Part shown: positions 1-13,600 of the stretch, piece after piece | Layout of the letters: each line of letters begins with the position of its first letter | How positions within the stretch are numbered: the first letter of the stretch is position 1 | NCBI GenBank assembly: GCA_003342895.1 | Contig: PTFA01000304.1 | Coordinates: 62,001 to 126,000, forward strand | DNA length: 64,000 bases | Direction: 5' to 3' | Origin: Casuarius casuarius | Lineage: Eukaryota > Chordata > Aves > Casuariiformes > Casuariidae | Made by a program: the position numbers and the translations under genes | Notes under the pieces: model-generated | Database searches by the model: none | What the model was told of the DNA's origin: nothing | The model's input: only the letters and a program-made list of their open reading frames with translations

Positions 1-3000
1 TCATCTTTTCTTTGTAAAAAAAGTGAGTTCTGCTGATGCTATTGTGTAAAATTCATGATTTTTTGTTAGCCATATCTAGCTGATGAGTTTTGCTCTTTTA
101 CTCTTCCTCATACGAGATCAGATACTTAGATGAGCAAGCAGAACTACTGAAATTAATGGAAATGTTCATAAGATTCGGGGCACAAAGGCACTGTCCTCTA
201 CCCTGTGACTTCAAAAAAGGCTGAGAAGTGGTCATATGCTGAAGATCAATAGCATTTTTTTCTTTTGAGAGGGAGATATTGTGAGATAGCAATATTGTTT
301 CCTTACTGTTTATAAGACTATTGCAATTATATCTAGAACTCTTGATGACTTCTCAAAGTGATCCTTCAAAATATTTGAATATATGCTATATGCAAGTATG
401 GAAATAGTTCTTTTGAAGCCAAGGGGGCTACATACAGGCTTGTGTTACATGTGGTAAGTACTTTTCTGGTGGAATTCCTTTCCCTTGATTCTCTTTTTCA
501 ATTCATATTTTTTTCACCTATTATTAGTTGCATTTAGAAGCCAAACTGATCTGTATTTTCCTATTGTTTTAAGTCATGCTTTTTGATTTCACAGAAATAA
601 AACCAAATACAAAGTAACTCCTGCTGATTTTCCAGTGGACAGATTACAAGTGGTTCAGATTGTTTTTCCTAGATATTTTCTGTAATTCCCTGGACCAGCT
701 GTTAGTTTTAACGTACATCACAATTCCATTAAGCATGACACACAAGTGTTGCAAACCACAGTGCACCTATCACGCTGATGTTTACCTGAAGGCCTTTGAA
801 TAGATTTTGTCAAGATCAAAAGTAATTACTTTGTAAAGTTCATTTCCCACCCTGCATCTCTTTTCTGCTGAATAAATATTGCAAGAGGATGAAAAATGGA
901 AGGGTCGTTTACATCCATCACTTTTAAATATTACTGATAGGCTTATGCAGCTCATTGTTGTGTAAAAATCTTTTGGGTACATTATTCCAACTTGAATAAC
1001 AGAATATTTCAGATAAAGAGCTAAACACAGGCTTCTCTTTGTCATCTTGTATTGAATAAAGCGAAGGGAACAGTGTTGTCTATTAATTTTATGGTTAATG
1101 TGTCCTCCCTCTAAATGGCTGCACCTTGTAAACATTTTTGTTAACAAATATTATTAAAGTGTGTATCTGATTCAAACACCTATTGTGCCTTATAAAAATA
1201 AATCTAGTAAATTACCTACAAGGACACATAATAATACAGCATTTCATTCAAGTAATGGATATATTAAAATTACCTTCAGTCTCCATTTAAAGACTGCTTG
1301 GGAAAGTAACTTCCATCCTTATATATCCCAATTCTATTTTTGGTGATTTCATTCTTGAAGGCACATGAAGACATCAATGAGCAGAGACTCCCAAGAAGTT
1401 TTCTTTGTGCTGGGGAATGGAAAAGCAGAGAGAGGGGGACTGGGAAAGTTTAATGGCAGCCCTTTTTGTCCATCTTTTTAAAGTTTAAGATCATTTCTGG
1501 AAAAGTATCTGAAGAGGAGTATGTACTTCCAATAATAAAACAATCAGTAATGATATGATAGAAAAACTTCCTCACAATACACTGGAAGATGCTTTGGCTT
1601 TATTGTGCTGTGTTTATGTTTCCTCTGACTACTCTTATTCCAATAAGCCTGGGGTTGCTTTACCCTCTTCCACAGAGTAGCATTTGTATGTTTTTGTAAA
1701 AGACCTCGAACAATTGTGGCACTGACATGACTGGCTTCTTCTAGGCATTGCTATAATATTATAAACCATGACATTATGGTGAAGTAACATAAAGTGACTA
1801 GATAATTTCCAGAACAGTTTCTGTCTTTAAAAGGCGTTCATGTCTATTACAACTATATATTCAGTGGGTATGTTATAAACCATTAAGGTACTAACATTAA
1901 ATCACCAACTATCCACTTTCTACTACAGTTAGGGGCTCTCCACATACCAGTTACAGTTAGTGTATCAGCATGCATTAACTGGGAAAAATGCTGTTACTCG
2001 TCACATAGCTAAGAATGCATTTCAACTAGGGAAACTCAAGGTCTACACACAAATATATATGCCTGTTTGCTACTGCTCTACTTGAAAACAGGCTGATTGA
2101 TAGAATGCTGCCAAAAATAGGACAAGCAGTGACCTGAAAGCATCGTAAGTCTGTTCTGCTGATTCGAAGAAAGATAGCCTGTATCATGGCCATTTCAGTT
2201 TCTAGAGCCAAACTAGTCATTAACAGGCAGCGACATGATTTGAAGGTTCACACACTTATCTGCACAAGGGTTTTTGCATAGAGCTTTCCAGCATAAAGTT
2301 GAAATTTTGTTTGCGCTCTAGTTGAGATCTAGATGAACGTATCACAACAGAAACAATATAAAGCTATATGTAGAGGGTTGTCGTCTTGTTTTGTCCACGA
2401 GCTAGACTTCCTCTGCAGTGCCATTGGGTGAGGAATAGGTCTTTTATACGTGATCTTGTTTCATAAGTAGTTTCAGAGAGGCTTTTAGAAACCCCAAATC
2501 ATAGGATATTTTTCAGATATTCTGTCTTATAAAAAGAGATTCATCCATAACATTTGTTAATCTAGGTTGGTGTGACAAATTCAAAGTATCTGAGTGTCTC
2601 TCAGGACAGTTCTTTAAAGTGTGTTTTGCTCTCTTTTTCATTAAAGAACTAGGCTCATGTTTGAAGATGAATCCTCAGCTGGAAAGTTGCTTTTTAGTTT
2701 TAAACGGAGAACTGACAGATTTTCTTCGATCAGGTTTTGGCTGCAATCCATGCTTGTCTATCAACCTTTCCAGAACTCCAATTTCCTCCTCCCTTTTCCT
2801 TTTCTTTTTGAAGACAAGGGAATTAAATTAAATAAATAATGTGTGACATTCAGGAAAAGGGAGACTAATGTAACTTTTATATCAAAGTGGGAGAATTTTT
2901 GATTTGGAGAGTGAAGAGTGCTGAGGAATGGTCTGTGAAAGCAGTCTGTGCTAGCGTAGTCTAAATATTCTTAGCGAAGTTAGGGGTCTTGCCCTGTTTC

Positions 3001-6000
3001 ATATCCACATCCAGAAACACAGTTTTGTCTGCACAGGCATTAATTAACGATTTCAGGAATGCTTTCAACAAGGCCAGGGACTGACGGGAACACTGAATTT
3101 ATCCATTCCCATCAAATGTGCTGTCTGGGGAAGGAAAGCACTAAATGCATAGTTTCACTGAGTTGAGGGTGACTGAGTCCAAAAGATGGTGTTCCTCAGT
3201 GGACCTCTTACCCACAGAAGATTGGATCTGATAGTTTATGGTAAGACTTTCCAAGAAACTAGATTCTTGTAATTAAAGGTACAGACACCACAGTCAGTAA
3301 ATTGCAAGGAGAATTAGAGTCTTTCTCCAGCAAGTTCCTTATTCTTCATTGTCTTTCACTCTCATATGCACTAAGCACTTCTACAGAGATTAAGAGTAAC
3401 ACAAAGCAAAAGCTGTTAACTCTGTAGATTTCTTCCTTTTTTTGTCAAAAAATTCTGGAATTTCTTGGGTTGTGCAGTTTTGACTGAAACTCATTCAAAG
3501 AGTTCCTCGTCTCAGATGCCTCACTGACTGTATCTTCATCTAATACCTGTTTTGTTTTTCTGCTGGCGTGTTCAGCTGTCCAGCCTGAGGTAAAAGGGTT
3601 TATCTTTAGTCATTACGTGAATTCTTATGGCAATAACATTCACAGGAGCCTTTTACTGTGACATAAACTGTAGGCTGAAATGTCACAGAATTTTATTAGA
3701 CAATCTAGAGTTAATTGCAGATAAGTTGATGCACTCGTAAAAGATGATGCAATGTTTCTATTAACTCCAACATATGGTAGCTATTCATGGGAGGACAGCA
3801 GATAGAGATATCCCTTAATCTTACTTTAAAACAATCAAATTAGGAAGCTGGTTATTTTTTTTAAATTGAAGCTTTTAATGTATTAATTACTAGTGAGACT
3901 TTACCAACCATCAGAAGTATTCAAAGAGTGTTACCTATATAAAACTGTGCTAGGAATTGGTTATTCCCATTGAGACACTGGGTTATTTGGAATATTTGCC
4001 CATGATCTGTGATGGAAATGGGAACAGAGCTGTTTCTCTGACCCTGTCACATGTTGCAGTCATTATTCCTACTCCACCTTCTATTTAACAGGAGTAAGCA
4101 ACAACAAAAATACTCCTATAGTCTAGAAAGAAAAGATTTTAGTTGCAAATTCCTGTACAAATTCTCTGGGAGGTATGCATAGCAAGAGGAGTGGGAAATG
4201 TCTTGCCTCTTCACTAGCAGATGAATTGCTCTTTATGGTAGGTTGGACTCATTGTGCCATTGCCCTATGGACAAGCCTTAGATGTGTAGTATTTGCCTTA
4301 GATGTGTAGTATTTTTTTAAAAAAGCAGAATCCAGTTTTAGGAAGGAGAAGTAATCAGAAAAAAGCTTCTGTTTATTCTTTAATTTTCCATAAAATATGG
4401 AAAACTTAACTATGAAGCCAACTATTCTAAAGTTTACATAGGCCAGATCTAACAAAGGTTGAATGCTAAAATGAAGAGCTGCAAGGTGCACTTAATGCCA
4501 TAATCTTTCAACCTCAGTAATAAATCACAATACAAACAAATAGATATGTCTGCCTTTACATTAAATCTCATAGCTGATATTCAGCACTGTTATACTGATG
4601 ATTGTTGAAATCTGAGTACTCTATTCAAAATAAAATGGCCTTTGCTCATTGTAGCCATAAGCCTCGCTTTTGCCATCAGGTTGTCAAATAATCTTGTCAA
4701 CCACACAACCTCTCTCTGTTTCAGTAAAAGTCTTGAGCACATTTCCCTTCTTTCACAGAGGTTCATGTGAGGTTTAATTAATTAATTAACTTTACAGTGA
4801 TTGATACTTGCAGGTAGAAAATATTGCAGATGGCATAGTTTAATTATTTGCGTCATTACTGTCCCTGTCTTTAGAAATCTTAGTGAAAAGCCCTAACAAT
4901 TAAATGAACTGTATAAATTACAATGCAAACTTTATTCCGTCTTGTTCTCATGCTGAAGAGTTCTGTACATCCCACTTTGCCTTGATGTACAGTTTAAATG
5001 TGCCACGGTGACAGGTTAACTTTAAAGCTGTTTCAAGTTAATCACATGCTGCTAGAGACCATTGCACACAGACAAGTCCTGTGCTAGCAATTCTAGCAAA
5101 GCACAGACGAGTGTATTTTGTGTTCGCCTCAGCTAAGATATCAATTGAATAAAGAGTGAGAAGGAAAGCCAGCTCCAAATGCTGCAATCAGTAGATGGTT
5201 AAGCAATTTCAGTTTTTTTCTTTCATTGCCAGAAATGAAGACGGTTTCTAAAGACATTTAAAGTCTATAAAGACTTTGCTGAATTACAATTGTTCTGCAC
5301 AAGTGTAATATGTCAGGCGGGAGGAGAGGAGGCAGGTTTGGAAACGATCCAGGGAGGTTGTTTTCACACCAAAGATACTTTATAGGATTTGAAATCGTAC
5401 TGGAAGGGCAATGTGCCCTGGAGGATCAAACACCATGGTGTGAGTTTATATTTGATGCTATGATTAGTTTGACACTGCATAATATTTACATAGCCACCTC
5501 TTTGGGAGTTCAGATTAAAGATGCATTCAGCAGAGCTGAACAGCCCCAGTCTGAGCAGACCGTGACCATGACACACTTCCAGTTTTCTCTTTGCTCTCCC
5601 AAGTAGCCAAAGGACACTTTTAAGGGTTTAATACAGTCCACCGGTAATGTCACCATGGAGACAATGATTTAGAGACTGCTACTTTAGCAGAGCACCATCA
5701 TCCCTCACCCAGTGAGGATTTATAAGACTTGGCTAGAAATTCCCTGCAGTGTCAGTGAAATTTATAAGATTCAGGACTGTCATAAGCAAACAAGAGCAGG
5801 GCACGCTCAGGAAGGAGGACAGCAAGGGAAGGATGCTAAGCAATGCTGCTAGTGGCTGCCTTACCAAATTGGCGAGAAAAAAATTAAAAAAGGTAGGTTG
5901 CTAACAGTGTGGGGTTTTGTTAGAAAACAAGTTCAAAAGGCAGAAGCGAATAACAAAAAAGTAAAAGTTAATGGATGGTACAGAATATCTTTGGGATTTA

Positions 6001-6600
6001 TCCTGGGGAACAGATTCTGATGCCCTCCAGTAGCTGGTCAGCCCAGAGGACAGAGAGCCTACTACAGTACCAGCTTCAGGGTTTAGACTCCTCACTTCGC
6101 AGGTAGTTACACCGATTCTGCCCGGAGAAAAAAGTCCGGGATCCGTTTCCAATACGTGCCTATGTTTTTCCATGTTTTTTCATTAATAATATTTACCATA
6201 TTCAGTAGATGTATGTTTCCTATTGTATTTCTCCCAAGAAATACCACATTTGGAAAGTTTTTGTATTCCTTGAGAAGCATCTTCTGGGCTACAGTTTTTT
6301 GTAATTAATTAGTACAAATGAAGACCCTGCAGACATTACACCTCGGTATGGAAAGAGAAGATGATTTGCTAGATAAAAGAGCTTTGTAGCTGCTTTTAAA
6401 AAATACTATCTTTGAATTTATAAAGCAATGACTTCCATGTAATGTGTGGTAAGATATATCATCCGGAATATAAAGCTGGGAGATGCTGCTATTATTCACA
6501 CTGGTTAGAGATGGGTGAGGCTGTTTCTTGTACTATGTTCTTGTACTACCCTATTTGGTTTGTTCGCTTCATAGATAATAACAGAGAAAAAAAGAAAATT
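1..6600. other. Gene-poor intergenic DNA
   Basis: AT-rich, non-repetitive-looking sequence. Open frames are all short, begin and end arbitrarily, and show no recognisable domain or splice-linked partner. It contains one 20-bp tandem duplication (listed separately) and a short TTAA run near 4776-4790. The stretch around 5640-5665 has a partial RFX/X-box-like inverted repeat (GTCACCATGGAGAC), which is too little to call a regulatory element. No RNA gene is visible. Confidence 0.6.
4275..4314. repeat. 20-bp tandem duplication (2 copies)
   Basis: Two identical adjacent copies of GCCTTAGATGTGTAGTATTT occupy 4275-4294 and 4295-4314, followed by a T/A run. Perfect identity suggests a recent slippage or duplication event. 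Confidence 0.95.
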
Positions 6601-6714
6601 AAGCCAGTGTCTTCACAGTGACTTTATCCAGGCTATCTAATCCCCTCAATTCAGTAGAAAGCAAGAGGCGAGTGAACCATGGGCAGGGCAGTTCCCATAT
6701 AAAGGCTGTGCTCA

Positions 6715-6900
6715 GTCGCGAATGGCAGGGGGACTTCTGGGGACACATGCCACAAGTTTTCGCGCGTCAGTGGGCTGTGCTAGGCTATTGCAGCACGCGT
6801 GAGACGGCGCCTGTCCCTGCTCCCCCGTGGGGCTCGCGCAAGGGAACTTACTGCAGGGCTGGCTGCATTTGGACGCAGCTAGCCTCCGTCTAGCCTGCAC
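6715..6900. other. Small GC/CpG-rich patch
   Basis: A roughly 190-bp segment with many CpGs (runs such as TCGCGAATGG, TTCGCGCGTC and CACGCGTGAGACGGCGCC) within AT-rich flanks. No gene starts here that I can recognise. It could be a small orphan CpG island or a GC-rich repeat fragment. The open frames across it on both strands are what GC-rich DNA gives by chance. Confidence 0.4.
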
Positions 6901-7409
6901 GGTGCTCATGTTAGCAGCTAAAATGTTGTGCTTAATGAGGCTTTAGATCATAGCCTATCTCAGGTCAAACAGTGCAAGTCAAAAATACTTACGCTTAGGC
7001 ATGTTCTGTGTAGATGGAAACCAAACAAGGAGCTACAGCTGAGCTATAATCTGAGTTAACTTGGCACTGGAGACAAACTCCAGATAGACCTCCTGTCTCC
7101 CTGCAGCAGCCCGGTAGTGAGCCCACGTAGGCAGGAAGGTCACCTGGGACGGAGCTATACTAGCAGCAAGCAGTTTCCTTTGTGGTGTAACTGCATCTCG
7201 TCCGAGTACAGTTTTTTCTCGTGTGTGCTCCTGGGGCATGCAGCTGTGCGTCACCGTTACGCGGTGCACAGCTGGCTGTGCTGGAGCCCCACATTCTCAA
7301 AGCTGGGCCAAGAAACCTTTTTTGTTGAAATAGGGAGTTTGGCTCTTCAGAAAAAAAAAGAGACACACACACATGATTGGGTGACAAGGGATTAGAAATC
7401 AGTGAAACA
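6901..7409. other. Intergenic, nothing recognised
   Basis: Mixed-composition intergenic DNA leading into the satellite, with a short A-run and ACAC tract at about 7350-7373. No gene or repeat family was recognised. Confidence 0.5.
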
Positions 7410-7681
7410 GGGAAGGGAAGGGAAGGGAAGGGAAGGGAAGGGAAGGGAAGGGAAGNNNNNNNNNNNNNNNNNNNNNNNNNNNNNNNNNNNNNNNNNNNNN
7501 NNNNNNNNNNNNNNNNNNNNNNNNNNNNNNNNNNNNNNNNNNNNNNNNNNNNNNNNNNNNNNNNNNNNNNNNNNNNNNNNNNNNNNNNNNNNNNNNNNNN
7601 NNNNNNNNNNNNNNNNNNNNNNNNNNNNNNAAGGGAAGGGAAGGGAAGGGAAGGGAAGGGAAGGGAAGGGAAGGGAAGGGA
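7410..7681 (+). repeat. (GGGAA)n satellite with internal assembly gap
   Basis: A pure GGGAA pentamer repeat runs from 7410 to 7455, is interrupted by 175 unknown bases (7456-7630), and resumes in pure form from 7631 to 7681. The gap is flanked by the same repeat on both sides, so the array is probably continuous through it and its true length is unknown. The open frames across it (REGKGREGK-type translation) are repeat artefacts. Confidence 0.97.
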
Positions 7682-10600
7682 ATCTAAGCTGTTATTAATT
7701 TAGAGTGACTTCAAAAAGCAGTTCATAAACCTCTAGTGATTTTTTTGTGATACCTACCCAGGCTACAGGTGGTTGGTAAGAGCTTAATAAGGCATCTGCT
7801 CATCAGCTCAATTTCTTGTGATTTTATGTAAAAGCGAGCCACTGTGATTATTTTAAAATGACAGCTCTGCTTTCAAATGTCCTGCCATATGTTTCTATAC
7901 AGTATAGTCTGACTGCATAGTAACTAAAATGAGCAAATCTGTGTGGCTTTCAGCTGGATCATTGTAGGAATTGATCCATCATTATAGGTCTGGGGTACTG
8001 TGAATACACAAAAGGAAAAAAAGAATAACGGATCCAGATCTGCCACTATGAGACGCAGCTGCCAAGCTATTTCTGCCTAATATGCAGAATAGTGCCAGCA
8101 GGATGAACACCTAGAAAAGTGTCTCATTAGTACGAAAAGCATAATTAGAGTCAGTCAGTTTATTGGGGGGGCGGAAGTGTTTCTTCTAATAAAAACATAT
8201 TTAGAAGAAAAATTTTTTGTCAGATGTTGAAATTAGCAAAATAATGATTCGAAAAAACCCTCAGTCACTTGTCATGCTAACCTCCACTGAGAGAAATGGT
8301 AAGAAAGCTTTTGCAATCAGCAGTTTTCATATAATTTAAGCAAATAATGTAAAGTTTCAAACAAAACACAATCTCGATTGTTTAAAAAGAATTACAGGGA
8401 AATACCCTGCTTAGTATCCAAAGGATAGATTGGGTACTCGACTGTGCTTAGAGGACCTAATAGCCAGCTGGAGAGGAGGAGGGACAGAAGGGGAACTTTT
8501 CCTAGCTAAAGCACTGACACAGATTACTTTTTCCCCAGGAGGAGGAGAAGTGGAACAATTTATGATACAGCTGCAATATTGTCCCTTTGCTGCTGGATAG
8601 CACCAGCTACCTGCTGACCCACACTTCAGACCTGTAGTATTTATGCCATGGGAGCCAGCCCTTGGCTGCATGGGTGCAAGGTCGCATCCTCCGTTCAACA
8701 TTAAATGTCATTCATAAATGGAAATGGGATTTCACTTAAAATGGTAGGGTTGGCGTGAGGAGGGGGAAATTGTTAGTAAAACGAACAGGAAAAATGGAGG
8801 ACAGAGAATACCAACAATTATAGCTTTAATAGTGTGCAAAGATAGGAGATCAATGTCTACATGGCTATTTAAAGATTCACCAAGTAAAGATAAATTAAGA
8901 GACCAGAGCTGAGGGCAGTGGGAGTCATGACCGTTACTATTATAGCACTACTCCTCAGTCATGCTTGAGCCAAACTCACATCCAGGAGAGCAGCACGAGG
9001 CATAACCTGGCCTGGCAAAATGAATAGACTCAAAATGAGCATGCGTGCACCTGGTGAGAGTTTTCCCTAAATGTTTGTAAATGTTGCTAAGTAGTTGCAC
9101 ATCCTGCCGAGTATGACTGCTTTTTGTTTAATTCTCTTGTCTTCTTTAGATACTGTTAGGTCATTAAGTTGACATTTCTTTTTTTTCAAATTACAGTTAG
9201 AATATAACTGGTACCTAATACTAGCACTGGGCAAATACTTTGCAGCAAACAGTTTCTGCTAAGTATGACTTTTTTCCCCTTCTTGCAGAATAAGCACCAA
9301 GAAGTTATTATTTCCCTCCATTACTAAAATTGCCTGTTTAGTGAGGCTTTCCTAAGGAAATGGAGTTTATGAAACTACCTTGTGTCTGGGTAATAGCTGC
9401 TCCTGACCCCCAGCAACTTTTAAGCCCATTGGCCAATTTCAGCCGCGTGTGACGGAAGAAGGGTCTAGGTATCACCTTGTTGAAAGCTGGAAGAGTATAT
9501 TGGGAAAGTCTCTTCGTCTTGCCATGTTCTTACACTCTTCCTCGGTCATCCGTTATTGTCCGCCGGGAGGAACAGAGTACTGAGCTAGGTGGGCTTTGGA
9601 TGGCGAAGCGGGTGCTTCCCAGCTGGAGCTAAAACACAGCCTCATACCACAGTTATGCAAGCAAGCGCGATGAGCAAAGTGCAATAAAATGTATTTGAAG
9701 GTTTCAGGTATATGAATATTTAGGGCAAAAAACCCCACAATATCGGATATGTCAGAGAATAGGTAGGACAACTATACAGACAGGTATAGTTTATTCTTTA
9801 AAAATTTCACCTTTTTTCTGCATAGTGTACTTCTGATTTAGAATAGTGAACTTGTAAATACTTTTATGTTACAATGGAGTCACCTGGAACCTGGATTATT
9901 TGTGAGTGGGGTTTAAAAATGAGGCATAATTAAACAGTGAGGAAAAGTTATGGGTGCTAGTTAGAGATGAGAAGAAAAGATAAATGCCACCAAAATAAGC
10001 CTGAAAAAAGTCCTGAATTTACCTTTCTATTTGATGTGGCACTAAGTGATGGCATTGACTAAGCCATAATATTCTAAATAGCACTTGAATTTTAGTGATT
10101 TGAGAGCACCCATTAGCCAGAATGCCAATGGCGTAATTATAAATCCATTAAAGCGTCCTGCCCACATTGTTGACGTGTTCAAGCCTCCATGGTTAAGATG
10201 AGCCAGAGCCTTGGGGTCCTTGTGGTTTGTCATGTAGCCCCAACACACTGTCCATCTCGTGCCTTAGTTACCTGTCCTATAAAGTGAGGATTGTCTTTCC
10301 TGTCCTCTTTTATTAAGGTTTTAGAGATCTATGTATTTTTTGCTATTGCTCTTCTACCTTTCACTTGTTATCTTTTCTTGCATTGTAAAAGTAGAAACAT
10401 TAGACCCCTGCTACTCAAAGAGCGACAGCTTTTGAAAGGTCCTTCATTTGTTATTGATACTTACAAGTGAAACAGTGGATATTTTGATTCTGATCTGTCT
10501 GTCTTGATGAGGTTGCTGTGATAGGTGAGTTAATAGGAAATAAGTGCCGCAGATGTAGTAATGAATTACTATCCTGACAGCTCTGACGTATCTCCACCCA

Positions 10601-13600
10601 TGTGCTGAAGCAGAGTTGAGAGATGTGTGTGTGATTAACATTGCTTAGATGGGTGGTGTCTGCATTAGCATACTGTGCTGTAGGCGCCGGGAGGCTTCTA
10701 TATTCTGTAGTAATACTTAGCAATTAAATTGCACTTTACATCTTCAAAGTACTGCGACTATGAGAGATTATGTTGTGCTAAAAACTGTCATAGTTCGTCC
10801 ATATCTAGGAGAGGAAAAAAATACACAATGCTGACCATGAATATCGAAGTGCTAGTGGCAGCAAGAGATGCTAGAAAGATATTGCAGTTCAGTGCCTTAT
10901 AACAAGATATTTTTGATAGTGAAGATTGTTACACAAAAGTCGCCTGGCTGAGAGCTTGAATGTGCTGTAGGAAGGGCTGCTTATTCTTTCCAGTTTGAGG
11001 TCTAGTTCCTGCAAACATTTAGATATGTACCTAGCTTAACTTTAAGGACTACTTCCATTTGATTTCCACAAATATGAACATGGATCGAGGCGAGACAGAA
11101 CCATAGGTTTTCTCTTTGCTTGATGTGTGCACTGAAAGCAACACATGCAAGTAGCCAAAATGCCCTAACAGACAGAGATGCTATGCTAATGTTTTCTCTT
11201 TTCATATTAATTTTCTTTTGTCTGAAGTGAATATTTTTTATTCCTTTCTTTGCATGGTCTCATTCAGTTTCTTAGTTTATGAAAACAGGACTGAAATGTC
11301 CTGTCTGCAGGATAATGATGAGGTTGATGAAATGTACTGTCAGCAACAGCAAACTGATAGATCAGGAAGGGAAAGAGTGAGCTGGAGAGGCAAAAACAGG
11401 AGCATAAAAAGGATTTCAGAAACCTTACCTACTCTTGGGCTTTCTTTGTCTTTTTTAATGGTATGTACCCAGCTAAACAATAATAAACAATATAATGCTG
11501 TTTGTTTAAAATGTGGTTATCTCATGTGATGCTGTGCAAAGACCTGCCCAGATGGAGGGACTCTGGCTGACCATACAGTGGCAACACGAAAGAGGCTGGA
11601 CACAAAGTGCTGTCAAAGGGACAGTGATGCCAGCTGACAGGCACAATCAATAGTTTCCACTTTTTCAATTTCATTTGAAGTAGATATTGCTTGTAACCAG
11701 AACAGGAAACATTTTTGGAAAGAAGTGCAATTTTAATTGTTTCTGTCAGTCCTTGAAATATTTCATGAGGGCAAGCATCATTTTAAAGTACGCTGTATGT
11801 TATTAACCCTGAACAAAAGCAGCAATGGACGAATCTTGAGAGATTCTAAATATTTGCTAAGAATCAGCAACTCTCGCCAAATGCAGTAAAGCTGCAGGAG
11901 CTCAGCACTTCATTATGTTTGAGATAACTGTCTTTAATCCAGACCTATTTTGACATAGTTTTACTAGAATCAGTTACTTTAATAGATAAATATATTACAT
12001 TCTTTTTTTCTTTACCATTGTTTCCTATTTTTTCTTCAAAGGAACTTTTTTTTAGATTTACAAGAAAGGAAATGAAGTCCTTTGATCTCTACAATGTATG
12101 TACTATTTATACCAGAGATGGTGAAACTGCTTTTGTCTAATTATTTTTGACATCTTGCAAATATTTGCAAAATTCTTCATGGGGATTAAAAAGACCCACG
12201 GAGCTCAATCTCTTTATGACAAAGAAACAGTGTTCTCCTCAAAAGACAAAAGAATTGCTTGTTTGTTTTCCTCTTAGAGAGATGCTAGAGCTTTATCTTC
12301 CAATCTGGCACGTTTTATCTGAAATAGCAAATGAATGCATTCCATTTTTAGAAGATCGCTAAGTTTCCCTAAATAAAACTGTTCCTTATAAGATCAACAA
12401 TAAAATAATGCTAAAAATGGAATGCTTTTGGAAAGCATCTCTTCCACCTTTTCAGAGTGTTTGACTGCAGCTGCATGGTTCTTTGTATAGCTCCCATCTT
12501 AGAGTGCCGTGTCTTTGGATGCTTGTGTTAAGTTACTTGGTAGAGCAAAGTTTGTGAGGTAGTCACTGATGTAGTCCTCTCTGTTGGCTTACGTCTGTTA
12601 ATTTACATGTATTTATTTATTTATGCAAAATGAATTCAACTGAGTAATTGCACTTCCACCTCAAAAGAACAGTCAGGGTTACCAAGTCTCACTGCGACTG
12701 TCTCGTAATTTTTTTTTATCCTTAGCCCCAGGAGTCAAGTGAATGAGGGGAATTTATCAGCTTTCACTGAGAAGAAAAATTCTAGTCTTCACCATTTCAC
12801 TGAAAGTTTGAGCATATGATCCATACAGTTAAGAAACCAGAGGCTGAAATTCATTTTTTAAAGCTCATTATTTTTTGGTTCCTCATGGAATTTGTAACAC
12901 TTGGGATTGGCAGCAGTAATGAAGTCCACAGAAAGCCCTTAGCATTAGGCAAGAGGTCTGGAGAGCACAGGAAAGCAATCAGATATATAGTCCCAGTCAG
13001 GAAACACTACCAAAGCTGGGCAGAATTATTAGTGGGTGCTGTCTTGGTTAAGAGTAGTTCAGTAGATTTGCAGACTTCTGGATACTTTCCCCAGTGAAAC
13101 TGGATCATTTCAGCTTTCAGCTAAGCTTATTTCAGTGCTGAATTTTCTGATAGAGTTTTTGTCCATTTACACAGATGTGCGCTGGCAGACCATAAAGAAA
13201 TAAAAATATGAAGTTTCCCAGCAAAATTAGTTGCCAAAATTGTCCTTTTTAAACGATTGCACAAAGTATGGAAAACTTGTCTCATAAGTCCTTTTGCACT
13301 GCCACCTTGTTTAAAGTTTCTATATTTTGTACATGGAATTGATAGAAGCACCATAAAATTAAGATATGTAACTTCCTTAGGAATACAATCACATAGACTT
13401 TATTTGCTGAGTAAGTCTTTCTAGTTTCTTCAAAAAGTTGCGTTTGTTGGACATGACGGGAGTCACACAGTACGAGCTCTGCGGTAAATCCTAGGCAGTC
13501 TATTAAGAACACCGCACTGTCTTCTTCATTTCACGTCCTTTCCAAGGTGAACAGAAGTGTCATCAGCAAGTGGTTTGTGAAGGTGTCTGTGAGTGTTGGC

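Noticed and set aside
7377..7703. Open frames of REGKGREGK type across the satellite
   Set aside because: Translation of a pentamer repeat and a run of unknown bases.
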